DNA of 64,000 nucleotides, from the NCBI GenBank assembly GCA_013076295.1, contig RQOL01000882.1, forward strand, positions 496,001-560,000, written 5' to 3'. The translations under genes and the position numbers were made by a program. The notes below the pieces were generated by a model. That model saw nothing but the letters and a program-made list of their open reading frames with translations. It did no database searches and was not told the DNA's origin. Positions 23,130 to 36,600 of this stretch are shown here, one piece after another. Positions within the stretch are counted from its first letter, which is position 1; each line of letters begins with the position of its first letter. The stretch comes from Sanderia malayensis (taxonomy: Eukaryota > Cnidaria > Scyphozoa > Semaeostomeae > Pelagiidae).

Positions 23130-24400
23130 GTTGCAGCCAGCCCTCGGGACCAACTTTTGAGCCAATTGTCCTAGAGAGCTGGAACTTGTTTCAAAATGAT
23201 CAGAAGGTCCTAATTAGTAGGCTTCAAATATTTGTTAGCCAAATTTCGGTCTATTTCAAAATATCATTTTCAGAATTTAAATAGCTATCCGCGAGAAATC
23301 TGGGTTCTTGAACCATTGCTCCTAAAGAGCTGGGAATTGTCTCAACGTGATCAGTAGGACCTATTTAGCATAATTTGACTCCTTGTGAGTCATTTTTTAG
23401 TCTATTTCAAAATTTGAATTTTTCAATACCTACTTCATGCTGGAAGAAGATGAGGACAGTTTGAAAGAGGTCACAAGGAGATTGGAAATAACATCGAAGA
23501 GATACGGCATGGAGATCAGCACGGAAAAGAGCAAAGTAATGGTAACGGGCAAGAACGAGATGACAGAGAACCAGGTAGTGAATGCGACAGTGGACGGAGT
23601 GCAGCTGGGTCAAGTGAAGAGCTTTACCTACCTTGGTGCGCGCATTGACGAGGATGGGAAGTCCGAAATGGAAGTAAGAGTGCGGATTGGAAGGGCAACA
23701 AGTGCGTTGGCGAAAATGGACAACATCTGGAGAGCGAGAGAGATAAAGTTGAAGACCAAACTCGTGCTGATGAGAGCAGTTGTGGTTGCAACACTACTGT
23801 ATGCATGCGAAAGTTGAACAGTGAGCAAAGGGGATGAGAAAAGGCTGAGAGCGTTCGAGATGAAAACATACAGGAGACTGCTAGGCATCTCATGGAAAGA
23901 CAAGAAAACCAATAACTGGGTAATGGCGAGAGTAACAGAGATCTATGGACAGGAGTTGGAGGGATTTGCAGAGATGGTGAAGAAAAGGAAGTTGAAATTC
24001 TACGGACATGAGGTGAGAAGAGGAGGATTACTAAGAGCGGTCATCGAAGGAAGAACAGAAGGGAGAAGAGGCAGAGGAAGACCAAAAGGGAACTGGCAGG
24101 AGAACTTGAAGGACTGGAGTGGAAAGAGCTTGGGGGAGTTGAAGGAGCTGGCGAAGGACCGAGAACGCTGGAAAGACGTAGTGTTCAAATGGGTGCACCC
24201 ACGGCCGATACGGCCACGGAGATGATGATGATGATGACTTCATGTATGATACAAAGTTTAAATAGCTATATCCGCGAGAAATCTGCGTCCACAAACCATT
24301 ACTCGTAGAGAGCTGAAAATTGTCTCAAAGTGATCAGTAGGACCTAATTAGTAGGTTTCCATTATTTGTTTGCCAAATTAATTTCAGTCTATTGCAAAAT
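23130..24400. repeat. ~120-bp dispersed/tandem repeat interrupted by a LINE
   Basis: Units share the words GAGAGCTGGGAATTGTCTCA and GATCAGTAGGACCTA-TTAG. Copies lie at about 23150-23270, 23290-23400 and 24270-24380, with another copy at about 58970-59080. The LINE at 23440-24236 is inserted inside one copy. Confidence 0.6.
23440..24236 (+). mobile_element. 5'-truncated RTE-type LINE with 8-bp target duplication
   Basis: Encodes the C-terminal part of an RTE-clade reverse transcriptase. Visible are KRYGMEISTEKSKVM, a FTYLGARI motif, LLYACES and a basic tail (EGRRGRGRPKGNW). It ends in a GAT microsatellite, as usual for RTE. The 8-bp sequence ACTTCATG flanks it at 23432-23439 and 24237-24244. 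The Trp codon expected after LLYACES is TGA (23815-23817), splitting the frame. The element is dead on arrival: no endonuclease and no RT palm core. Confidence 0.85.
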
Positions 24401-24439
24401 GTCATTTTAAAAATTTGAACGTTGATGGAGGATACATAA

Positions 24440-25480
24440 AGTAATTCACTTATTGCACATGAAGATCTTCAAGTACCCATGATAATCTCCAGTCGATTCC
24501 ACGTGGGGACACATGTTATGCGCAAGTGTGAAGAGCTAAGTAGTCTACGCACTCTCTTTCAATGTAAAGCAAGAAATATATGAATATAAAGAATAAATTC
24601 AACATTAGCAAGATAACTTGGAGAATTTTAAGAATACAGTCGACCTGTGTTGAATAGCGCAATGTGTTGATATCTACAAGAAAAGTAATGATTTGAGATC
24701 AAAACCGAATTACCTTTTAATTGGAAGATCCTTACGCCACCGCTTTAACTGTATGGCTCTGCGAAGGAGATAGTCACGTGTCATTAGGTGTCAGTATCAC
24801 TATGAACCATCATGCTAAATTTTGAAAAAGATCCATGGGCCTTGCAACCAACGATTGTGCAGGATAAAATATTTTATGCATTTAATTATGTTAATTATGC
24901 TAATTATGCTATTTTTATCAAGTTTCTCCCCAGAAGCCTACTAAAGTATAAATCAACAAATGAAATAAGGTGCAGGTTGAAAACAAATATTTTAAGACCT
25001 ATTAAACCTTAACTTACATTCCAATGCAATTTTATATGTTCCCTGGTTCCGATATTCCACGTTCCATGTTTTGTATAATTGAATGTGACATTACCGACAT
25101 TACCAACACCTGTGAAAGGAAATCAATGTATTTCTTCATCGTAAAGAAGATGCATTTGCAAATAAGTTGGCAAATTTCAAAACATGTTGAAACATAATAT
25201 TTGCTTGCCATATATTTAAATATTAATTAATAGATATCCCAATGTAGCTTCATGTATTCATAAAACAATTTGGCAAGCTGAAGAAAAAGTAGGCCTGACA
25301 TCCATTCGCTTGTTAGTAGATTAAAAGCACAAGATAGAAATATTTTGAATTTCTAGTAATTACCTTTAAGCCTGTTTAAGCAACTAAATAATTCAAATTA
25401 TTACATGAAATCTTCAAGAATCCTCTTCCACCATCCTAAACTTGCATTTCCATTTCTAGCTGGATACATAGTCCAGTTTT
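24440..25480 (-). pseudogene. Decayed copy of an unrecognised multi-exon segment
   Basis: Paralogue of 47575-48730. A minus-strand frame that reads LGLLFLQLAKLFYENMKLHW in the other copy is here interrupted by a stop after the Trp-Asp-Ile-Tyr residues. A further exon-like block near 24750 has lost an internal segment. Function is unknown. Confidence 0.35.
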
Positions 25481-25483
25481 ATA

Positions 25484-27320
25484 GAGTTAAACACTGGACA
25501 TAATGGTGAAGTGTCGTTTCGTATAGTGGCTCCGAGTATCGTATAATGGAATGTGTTATCGTATAATGGAAATACATTTCGTTGAATTGAATAAGGATGA
25601 GCGTGTGTCGTGTCGTATAGTGGCGACTCTGCTAATCGCGTGATCACTATACGACATACGTACAATAATTTTGTCCAATGTTTAACGGTGCAGTTCACAT
25701 CGTCGTGCAGCGTGTTTGATTGACAGCTGTAACAATCGGTGGGAGGATCTAGCTATATTATTACATCCACCTCAATGTCAATCTTTTTGTGCAAGGCACG
25801 GGGGTTCTATTAAGAACTATTTTATTGTAAGAGTAACAAAAGCGAAACGCGGCTCTGTAGCAACTGATCGACCTCTAGTTTCAGACTAAGTTGGAAATAT
25901 TTATGCAGGTATATTACACCCAAAAATCTTTGATCAACGCAATAGAAAGAGAGCATATTTTTTGGAATTTTGATCGTATGTGTTTCTTGAAATATTGCTT
26001 ATTTCTGACACTGGCCTAACCTTGTGAACAATAGCTTGGTCCTATGTACATCTACATTTTCATTCCAGCCAGGTGGAGGTGGAGTTGGTTAAGTTCTGGT
26101 CGTACACCGTCGGGGCATATATTTTTCAGGGCTTTATTTTTGCTTATTTTTGATATTTTCGAATTCTTTTGCTATTGCTATTGCCAGTTGCTATTTTTAG
26201 GGATAAAGTCGGTCCCGATCCAGCTGTGGGCTGAACTTTCAATAGTCTTAAAACGAGTTTTTCCAGGATTTGTTGTTCATGGAGACGGCTCAGTTACTGT
26301 CGTGTTTACTTACATTTCAATTGTTGGGTTATGTCTGTCATAGTAATGTTCATGTTGAATCATGCCAATTTTGGAAACTTTATTATTCATCTAACAAATC
26401 GGTCCATCATGGAAATAGCTCGGTCTTTTAATCGCGCACCTCCCTGAAAAATTTTTGGATTTGAACAAACCAAAACATGATGAACACGCCCCTGGGGTGT
26501 GTTCATCATGTTTTGTGTGATTGATACGCTGTTCCGAAGCTCTTTCCCAAAAAAGAAAATGCCAAACATACCCGCAATCAAAAAATCAATTCACAAAATT
26601 GTGTTACACAATACTACTTTGTTCGTGGCAGTATCAAAACGTTTTTTAGAAAAAGAATACGAAAGTATCAAAAATAAGCAAAAATAAAGCCATGAAAAAT
26701 ATATGCCCCGACGGTGTACGACCAGAACTTAACCAACTCCACCTGGCTGGAATGAAAATGTAGATGTACATAGGACCAAATTATTATGTGTTTCTTGAAA
26801 TATAAGCAATGTTTCAAGAAACGCATACGATCAAGATTCCAAAAAATAGGCTCTCTTTCTATTGCATTGATAAAAGATTTTTGGGTGTAATATACCTGCA
26901 TAAATATTTCCAACTTAGTCTGAAACTAGAGGTCGATCAGTTGCTACAGAGCCGCGTTTCGCTTTTGTTACTCTTACAATAAAATAGTTCTTAATAGAAC
27001 CCCCGTGCCTTGCACAAAAAGATTGACATTGAGGTGGATGTAATAATATAGCTAGATCCTCCCACCGATTGTTACAGCTGTCAATCAAACACGCTGCACG
27101 ACGATGTGAACTGCACCGTTAAACATTGGACAAAATTATTGTACGTATGTCGTAAAGTGATCACCCGATTAGCAGAGTCGCCACTATACGACACGACACA
27201 CGCTCATCCTTATTCAATTCAACGAAATGTATTTCCATTATACGATAACACATTCCATTATACGATACTCGGAGCCACCAAACGAAACGACACTTCACCA
27301 TTATGTCCAGTGTTTAACTC
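25484..27320. mobile_element. Long palindromic (foldback-like) element
   Basis: Inverted arms of about 670 bp (25484 to about 26155 and about 26670 to 27320) start and end with GAGTTAAACACTGGACATAA. Copy B has the uninterrupted site near 48737 (TACATAGTCCAGTTTGGCC), proving insertion. Flanks CATAGTCCAGTTT and CATACAGTTT may be an imperfect target duplication of about 10 bp. The 500-bp centre holds its own smaller palindrome near 26473-26515. Open frames in the arms mirror each other and are not genes. Confidence 0.8.
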
Positions 27321-27647
27321 CATACAGTTTGGCCAACCACAGGTAACTCCATCACGATGCTCCTACGCAAGGTTGGCAAATCGCAGCGCACAAGAAACGC
27401 AAACAAATACGACCAGTTGAAATTCAGCCAAAAACATCCAAATTTCAATAGCAAAACATAATTACAAAATCATAAAACGCTAAAATTGTCAAAAAGAATA
27501 CATTATATTTACAAAATAGGTTCAATTCATTCAGCTTCGTCCATCAGCCATTGTGTTACTGGCTGAAATTAATGTCGTTGGCTTCATTCCATTATGGCCA
27601 TCATCGCTCTTTTGCTAAAAAAGAAAACATTTAGTTAAAATCAACTT

Positions 27648-30600
27648 TCATTGATCCATTATAACATTAGTAATATGGACATAAATAACAAAAATGTGAA
27701 GATTGCGAAGAAAATGTTTAAAGTAATGTAATATTTTGCAATAGTTTCTGACAATTAAAATTGTCTTTCGACCATCAACCAGCAGTTGAAACATGCCAGA
27801 GAAAACAAAATAGCTCAGAACAGTGCCGTCAATTACAACAAACTTCTCTTCCAATATTTATACGACTGATGGCGAATTATTGAGATATATATGTTTAATA
27901 TAAGATTAACTATAAGAGAACAAAAGACTTACCAAATTCAGCGTTGATCCATTTTTTCACCTTTGCGAAGTTCGTGTCGAAATTTGTTTCGTCAGTCCAG
28001 CATATACACGTACTCTCTCTTACTATCTTATTCAATTCGTCGCCGGGCTGGAAGTCATTATCCAGCTTCACTGCTATAATCTTCAGATAGCTCCGATCCT
28101 AAAATACAACAAAAGAAAACAACATAGTAAAGTATATCAACATGCTAAAGCAAACAGACTGATTAAACATATCAGAGCAATAGACAGGAATGAACTTTAT
28201 AAACAATCATACAGTACTAAGAAACTGGCAACCTTACCTTAGCATACACCATCATCTCCTTGCATTGTTGAGATTTTTCGTATTCATCAGTCAATAAAGC
28301 GACAACAACTAGAGGGCCATACTTGCATAACTCAATATTAACAAACACGGGACAACCAATTTCACCTGCAAATTTCTGTTTCATTTCAATTGCTTCGACC
28401 TGGTTGCCAGGCGCATTCGAAATTATGATGAACTTTTCATCTGGAAATAAAACATCAATAATAATTAAATAATACAAGAAATGGAACATTAGTATACAAT
28501 ATATGTTAATCATAATCAAAATATAACACCCAGACACAGTAATATCTTTTTGGCTATCAAAACAAATCGCTGGTAATATATTTTTGTAATCTTAATAAGA
28601 TGTAGCCTTGTGTTATTATTATTGTCTTCAAAAAGTTAATATTAAGCTATCAAAACACTATTGTCAAGGTATTTCATTCGCGGAGTGATGATGAAAAACT
28701 TTCCAATGCTTATTGATGATAATTAAACTTACCCAACATTATAGCTGATATCGCCCGATTCAATTCACTGGCCATTGCGGCATTATTTCGTTTATCTGTA
28801 AAGTCCAAACACGGGCTTGAATCAAACACAAAACTCAGCGCATTACTCGGATAAAAATCTGCTTCCAATTTCACAAGTAGAATATTAATTCCTTCGTTCT
28901 ATAATTAAAGAAAGATAAATTTGATAAAGACAACCAAAAAACTTGGCAATGAAAGACAGAGTAAATTGATGATACAAATATCCACTGAATATGAAACACA
29001 AATTCAGACTCGTGTCAGAAAACCATTTACCTGGGCAAAAAGAATATCTCTCTCAACTTGTTCTGGAATATGATGTTGAATAAAGACAACAAGTACGGAA
29101 GGGAGTCCATAATATCGTCTTTCAAACTCTTCAATGTTTTCATCCACCGCAATATAATATTTCTTATCATCTAGGTTTTCTTTCAGTTGAAGAACAAAGT
29201 TACGACTGTCTGGTTCACATAAAATGAGGATTAATCTCGCAACTACGAATAGAAATGAAATGATCGATTGGGAATTAACAAAATAATAACATAACATGAG
29301 TCACTGGACATGGAAATCCTGTTGCATTTGAAGTTGTCAAGTAACAATAAATTATAAGTAATTAATTCACCATTTAAAAGAGCACATGATTAGCATGATA
29401 AATGAAAATATAATTATATATTGTCAAGAGAAGATTCGCACAGCATTGTATAAAATAGTTGAAACATTTTAGTTCACTTACAACTTTCACCGATCATTAC
29501 TCCATTCTCTCTCATCTGGAATTGAAAAACAAGCAGTTAATAGTTTTGGCTGATATATTATGTCACTATTGTTTACAAAAACATGCACAATACCTCGTTT
29601 ATATAAAGTGAAAAAAATAGCTCATAGCCATAATTTCATGGTATAATAAGAAAACTACAAATATTGCCATAGGTTTGAATTAGAAATTACAATTCCTGAA
29701 ACAGCATCGCAAATTTACAGCCGCCCAACACAAAAAAAAATATGAAAGAGCTTTGAAAATTTTAACGCAATCCTATAAACATCTCACAAATACTTGAAAC
29801 TAGCAGCAGTTTTATTATTTCAAGTTTCAAACAAGTTGGATTTGTGAAATTTGCTTTTCATAAATTAATAACAGCTTTACGTTTATAATTTGTGCCAAAT
29901 TCCTTCAAAGTTAACGCCGCAACTTAATAAACTTATAAAACTTCATCAATTGTTATAAAGTCAGTCGCTTCCATTTTTAATTTGCAAAAAACTTTGCAAT
30001 TAAATAAATCAAACAAAATTTCGTATGGAAATTAGTTAGATTTAAATGATATCATCACAAGACAACTATTAGAAACTACTAAATTTCCGAAGTTCGTACA
30101 CAATGGCGCGACTTCAAACTTTGGTTGCAAAACTCTGGAAGCTTTAAACAAAACAAAAATTGAATGTAGGAAATATAAAATAGCAACTTGTAATAAACTA
30201 ATCAAATCTCCTTCAAATTTCTTGTTTAGAATTGTTATTTAGTATAGTTGTTTCAAAAAAAAGAATTCACAAGTCAAAACAAACAACTCAAAATTTTGAA
30301 ACCAAACAAGACCTCAAGTTTCTCAGTTGTTGAATGAAAAGTTCGGCGCGAATTACTTATCACACTTAAAACCTTCCACTTTAATGTCCTGGGACCCACA
30401 TTCACATTCAGATTCGGAATTAGATTCAGATTCGACACTACCCACCAATTCGTTATCTATAAGTCTCCGAGTTGTAAATATTAAAATACCAAACCAAATT
30501 TATAGCTATCCCAGTGCTATATCACGTATTTTAAAGATTTTTCGAGAATTTTCGAGCCAGGGGGTTCGTCAATAATTTGACTCATACAAGCAATTTTGTA

Positions 30601-33600
30601 AACTTTAGGCCACACCACTTTGATACTAATCTGCTCCAAAATTATTTTAAGATACATTTCCATAATTCAAACCAAATTTATAGCTATCCCAGTGCTATAT
30701 CACGTATTTTGAAGATTTTTTGAGAATTTTCGAGCCAGGGGGTTCGTCAATAATTCGACTCATACGAGCAATTTTGCAAGTTTTTGGCCCAGCCACTCTC
30801 GTGTAAATCTGTCTCAAACAACTCCTACAATAAAATTTTGTCTTTCAAACCCAAATTATAGCCATCCCAATGCAATTAACTGTATTTTGAAGATTTTTCG
30901 AAAATTTTTCAGCCCGGGAGTTCCTCTATAATTCGACTCATACAAGCAATGTTTTGAATACACAAATGTGAATAATGAAAGTTGAGCCTTTATTGCAAAA
31001 CGGAACAAAACAGTAATTAATATAAAACAGAACTAAAATTTGAAAGCCAATCATCGAGGAAGACGATGTTGATGATGACTTTCCACCAGATATTTTTTTT
31101 AAATTATACTTCTCACTCTTTTAGTTGTTTCTCAGAGCTTCACGCTAAGTGTGATCATCATTAGTTATTATTAATAAACGCCTCCATCTTTTAAGCGCCC
31201 CCGTTGAATAGAGGCCTTCTAAAGTATCACAATATCTAATGAACGCCCCGGGCGTTTAATCGAAGCATTACGGTATATCTTTCGCATAACTGAAAACATA
31301 AGTTTGCAACACCCAGGACAATTAGCAAATTCCCTAATGCGGGAATCAATTCCGATGACGTCAGTAAAATATTCTTTTAAACAGGTATAGAATACTTGAC
31401 TTCTATTCTACTACGACCAGGAATATTTGCATTAACTTACTTTTTATACAAATTTTGACTGCTATCGCGTGCCAGCTCCCTATAGTTGGCCTTCGATGGA
31501 GTGGAACAGCGATCTTCAACAAAAGTGAGGTGGGACTTTCATACGATTTAGCAGGAACAAAATAGCACGAGGGTCCAGGGCCCAGAACCACGCACTGCTT
31601 GCATGAGTCGAATTATAGACAAAGCCCCTGACTGAAAAATTTTCGAAAAATCTTCCAAATTCAGGTAATTGCATTAGGATGGTCATAATTCGGGTTTGAA
31701 AGACGAAGAGCTATTGTAGGAGTTGTTTGATACAGATTTACACGAGAGTGGCTTGGCCAAAAATTTACAAAATTGTATTAGTGTACGTTTGGAGCAGATT
31801 AATATCAGAGTGGTGTGGCCTAAAGTTTACGAAATTGCTTGTATGAGTCGAATTATTGACGAACCCCCTGGCTCGAAAATTCTCAAAAAATCTTCAAAAT
31901 ACGTGATATAGCACGGGGATAGCTATAAATTTGGTTTGAATCATGAAAATGTATCTTAAAATATTTTTGGAGCAGATTAGTATCAGAGTGGTGTGGCCTA
32001 AAGTTTACAAAATTGCTTGTATGAGTCAAATTATTGACGAACCCCCTGGCTCGAGAATTCTCGAAAAATCTTTAAAATACGTGATATAGCACTGGGATGG
32101 CTATAAATTTGGTTTGAATTATGGAAATGTATCTTAAAATATTTTTGGAGCAGATTAATATCAGAGTGATGTGGCCTAAAGTTGACGAAATTGCTTGTAT
32201 GAGTCAAATTATTGACGAACCCCCTGGCTCGAGAATTCTCGAAAAATCTTTAAAATACGTGATATAGCACTGGGATGGCTATAAATTTGGTTTGGTATTT
32301 TAATATTTACAACTCGGAGACTTATAGATAACGAATTGGTGGGTAGTGTCGAATCTGAATCTAATTCCGAATCTGAATGTGAATGTGGGTCCCAGGACAT
32401 TAAAGTAAACCTTCCGATATTAAATTATTTCTTTAACATTATAACATTATATGCAATAGTGCGGTAAAGTAATAACTTGATAAAATAATTAACCACCTGG
32501 TAATACTAACCCATATATATATAAAATATAGACAGTGACAATACAAGTAATAATGTTCTTACCTTTTGCTTGAACTCGTGATTCGCCAGTGGACAACAAT
32601 ATAACTCCATCTGCTTCAACCTGCGTGACTTTATTTGAATCACTTTCCTCATGATCTTTTCAAATTCCTTTTCACCAACCTGAACATCAGTCAACTCAAC
32701 CCATTCCGCCAAACAAAATAGATTGGCGGCCGAGCTGACCTCTGATTGGTCGATTTTCATGTCAAACATTTCCAACTCTTTCAATTTCATTTCTTTTCTT
32801 TTTTTTCTTTTCTTTTTTTTTCTTTTTTTTGATGTGGCTGTTGTTGTTGCTGTTGGGGATGGTGAGGTTAGACTGGTTGAGCAAGGGAGAGAAGGGACAC
32901 TGCAATTGTAAAATTGAACCTTTCCACAGTAGGCGATGTTTTGGTGAATTAACACCGACTCGGATTGCGTGAACTCAACTATGTCAATGAACGCAACCGA
33001 GCCGATGTTAAGACACTGAGAGTAAGAAAGTATATCCATCTGCTTCAAATCATCTATGCTAAATTCAACTCCATTGAAAATTTTCTCAATGTCAGCTTCT
33101 TTTAATCCATTTTTACTTGCCAGTCTCAGAATAGTTAACAGGTTCTGCTGCTTAAAAAGAGAGAGCCACACTTTGACACTTGAACTCGGTGTGATTGTGT
33201 GGAGCAGGTTCCTCAAGAAACTTGTATCACTGACTTTGTCGGTCGCCTCCAAACAGTCCGATATGAATCTGAGCTTCAACAGAAATTGATCTTTAACATC
33301 TTCAATTTCACCAACCTGATTAGGAAACAGTTAGGGAGTATAATGTATAACAATACACAATATAACATAGTATATAATAACCATAATCAACAACTATAAA
33401 TTGAAGTTCGCCAACCTTGTTTAGAATGTCAAGGATTACATTTTGTGCGTCTTTACGTGTAATCAATCTACCAGCAGAGCTTGTTTTCAACTGATAAGAA
33501 AAAAAATAATCATCTATTATATTAATACACATAATATACAATTAATAATCATTATGATCAACTTTTAACTTAAAGTTCACAAACCTTGTCTCCATCAGAA

Positions 33601-36600
33601 AGTTCTTGCAATAACTTATAAGATACTTCATCATCTTCATCAAATGAACCTCGATCCATCAAACTGAATCTTAAGAAACTGCACAGGAACGAAACAACTT
33701 CGTAATGACGACTCTCCAACAATTCATTAACCAGCACGGTTCTATTTTCATCCAAGTAAACAAAAATGGAAGCGAAAAATTCCATCATGGTTAGATGTTT
33801 GAACATGTATTGACCAATGTCGCCAAATTTGTTCTTCATCCCCAACAAGAATCCTTGAATGAAGGCCTCATCTGTGCATTCCAATTCGGTTTTCTTGAAA
33901 ATAATTTTTCCCGAAATGTATAGATTGAATGCTTGTTTACAAAGCTGCAGAAGTTGTTGGGAATAATCAGAAAACTTCTCCCATCCAACAATTGATATAT
34001 TGCCGTCTGATTTCTTCGATCCAAAGTGCTGATTCACCAAAAGAAATAGCGTCCAGCTATAAAGGTCTGTTTTGCTAGTGATGACTTTTTCTTCTGTTGT
34101 TAAATTGAAAACACAGCAGATCGTGTTCAAAAATTGCGGGATTGAAATTATAGTTGAAATATTTAAAGAACTTTTCGAAACGCTCTTGATAAAATTTGCT
34201 GTACTTTTTACACTTTCCTGTTGATTCTCAGTTGCGGTTGTTGATAATTTGTCAAATTTCTCAATATATTCCTGAATTTGATTCTCATCAAGCCCAAGGA
34301 TTTCCAAATGTTGGTACCTCTCTTTGGTTTTATCAACAAAGTGTCGACTATGATGCCTTCCAAGGATTAGAAAACTTGATTGGGAAAATTTTTCAGTGAA
34401 TGCTTGAATCAGGTCAGGCTTTTGAAGTTCGTCGAGCCCATCAATAAGAAACAACGTAGCCTTATCATCCCTTACGGGGACATCTTCAAAATATTTTTCA
34501 ATGTCCTCAACTTCAAATTCTTTGTCACTTTTCTGAAGGAAGATGTTTAACTTTCTGCATGTTATGTATAACAGACATTTTATATGCCTGTACACTTCAC
34601 TGCATGACCAGTCGTAGGCAATTCTTTTAGCTAGGACAGACTTCCCAATTCCAGCTACTCCGCCGACAAAGAAAATTCGGTGCTTGTTGTTCTCTTGCAC
34701 CATATTCAACAGTTCCCCGACTTCAATATTCTGACCATCATCTTTCAAAGACTCCATGTGTCTGGCCATTTCCCCGTGGAAGGTCTTATCGACAGCTGGA
34801 CTTTTCTTCTCTTCTCTAATTCTCAAATTCACTGCGAAATCTTGAATGTCAACATTTAGTGGCATGATACAACCATGTTCTACACAATTGACTTCATGTT
34901 TCGCGCATTCTTTCCGATATCTCTCTCTTAATCCAGAAAAATCTAACAAAAATGAAAGATTTCTAACAATAACTAAACAGCAGAATAAATTTTGTTTCAG
35001 ATGGCGCAATGCAGAACTAAAGTCAAACCGCCAAAATACACGAAACAAAAAATGCGCATGCGTCGAAGGCCATTGGTTTGATTATACCATATGAAACATG
35101 AAAATATAAAAACTTAACGGCCACAATGGAATAAAAAATACTTATAATACTCTTGATTAAAGTCATCATCAGAATTATCATAATTAGTGATGAGGCTGCA
35201 ATAAGTTGAATTGGCTAATTTGAAGGGCAAAGTGTAATGCAGGTAGACAAAAACGAGATGTCGTCGAATAGAATGAAAATAGCACAACAAATTCTGGTTG
35301 CACTGGTGGACAATTTGCTTCCCTTGTCAAGACGGCACAAATAATAAATAATAGATTTAGTACATTGATGAATAATACAATCATATAATGATATGAATCA
35401 TTATATGGACTGAAGTCTTTTTGTTGAAAAACATGTTGCAAATAGAGCTGCAAATGCTCACATCCTTTCTGATTAGAAATCATTAGATTTAAGAAAGTCT
35501 GCAAACTTACCATTTGCAGACTGGGGTTTGCTTACAACAGCTTCCTTATCTCCATTTGCACCTATACGAAGAAAAAACATTTGATTTAAAGGAGACCTGC
35601 AAAGGTTTGGCAAGTTGAGCTTTATCAACTAAGTTTGACCCGCTGAATTCAGTGGTGGTATTCATTTCTGCAGATTCGACGTATTTTTCTAGATATCGGC
35701 TCCCAAACTTTCGGGCGGCAGCCATTTTGTTTCAAGGACGAAAACGAGTTAGTTCATCTCTGACGTAACAACGTCCGAGATGAACTATCTATCATCTCAG
35801 GTGTGGCGAATGGAATGATGAGTCAGTTCAGTATCAGTTATACTGTACCAAACGAATAACAACATTTTATAAATTTACTTTTGGGAAGTTCTGTGTTGTA
35901 ATATGGCAACAAACCAAGGCGATTTTGATTATGGAAGTGTTGATACTTCAGAATGGATAGTTGAGCTTTATCAATTCGAGCCAATGCCACGAGAAAACGA
36001 AGCAAAGTAGGCCCAACGGAAGTGATTCTGATTCAAGCGAGGAAGGCGAACCAGACCAGACAACAACATTGACAGAATTGGAATTATAAGCAGCACAGCC
36101 AACCATCATAATGTTTTCAACATGCAACGCATGCAACATTTTCATCATTGCTCCCGATGAAGTGTTACCTGCGTCAAAAAACTAGGCACGGCTAACAGAA
36201 TGCCATCAACATGTGGGTGCCTTTCCGTATGTTGTTCCCCCCAAAACTATTTTTCTTCCTACTCCTACTTTGGCAAGAAAAACTATATAAACAAAGTTCG
36301 TTGACATCCTATTTGATCATAACAGTTCGGGTAAAACCTGAAAATAAGCGTGAACAAAATGAAATCAGAGTATAACTGATACTGAACTGACTCATTCCAT
36401 TCGCCACACCTGAGATGAGATGATAGATAGTTCATCTCAGACGTTGTTACGTCAGAGATGAACTAACTCGTTTTCGTCCTTGAAACAAAATGGCTGCCGC
36501 CCGAAAGTTTGGGAGCCGATATCTAGAAAAATACGTCGAATCTGCAGAAATGAATACCACCACTGAATTCAGCGGGTCAAACTCAGTTAATAAAGCTCAA

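Noticed and set aside
25456..27420. Two similar 80-104 codon frames on opposite strands
   Set aside because: They are mirror images in the arms of the foldback element.
30327..32400. Two near-identical 60-80 codon Ser/Asp-rich frames on opposite strands
   Set aside because: They are the two inverted arms of the 30378-32406 element, so the duplication is structural and not evidence of coding.
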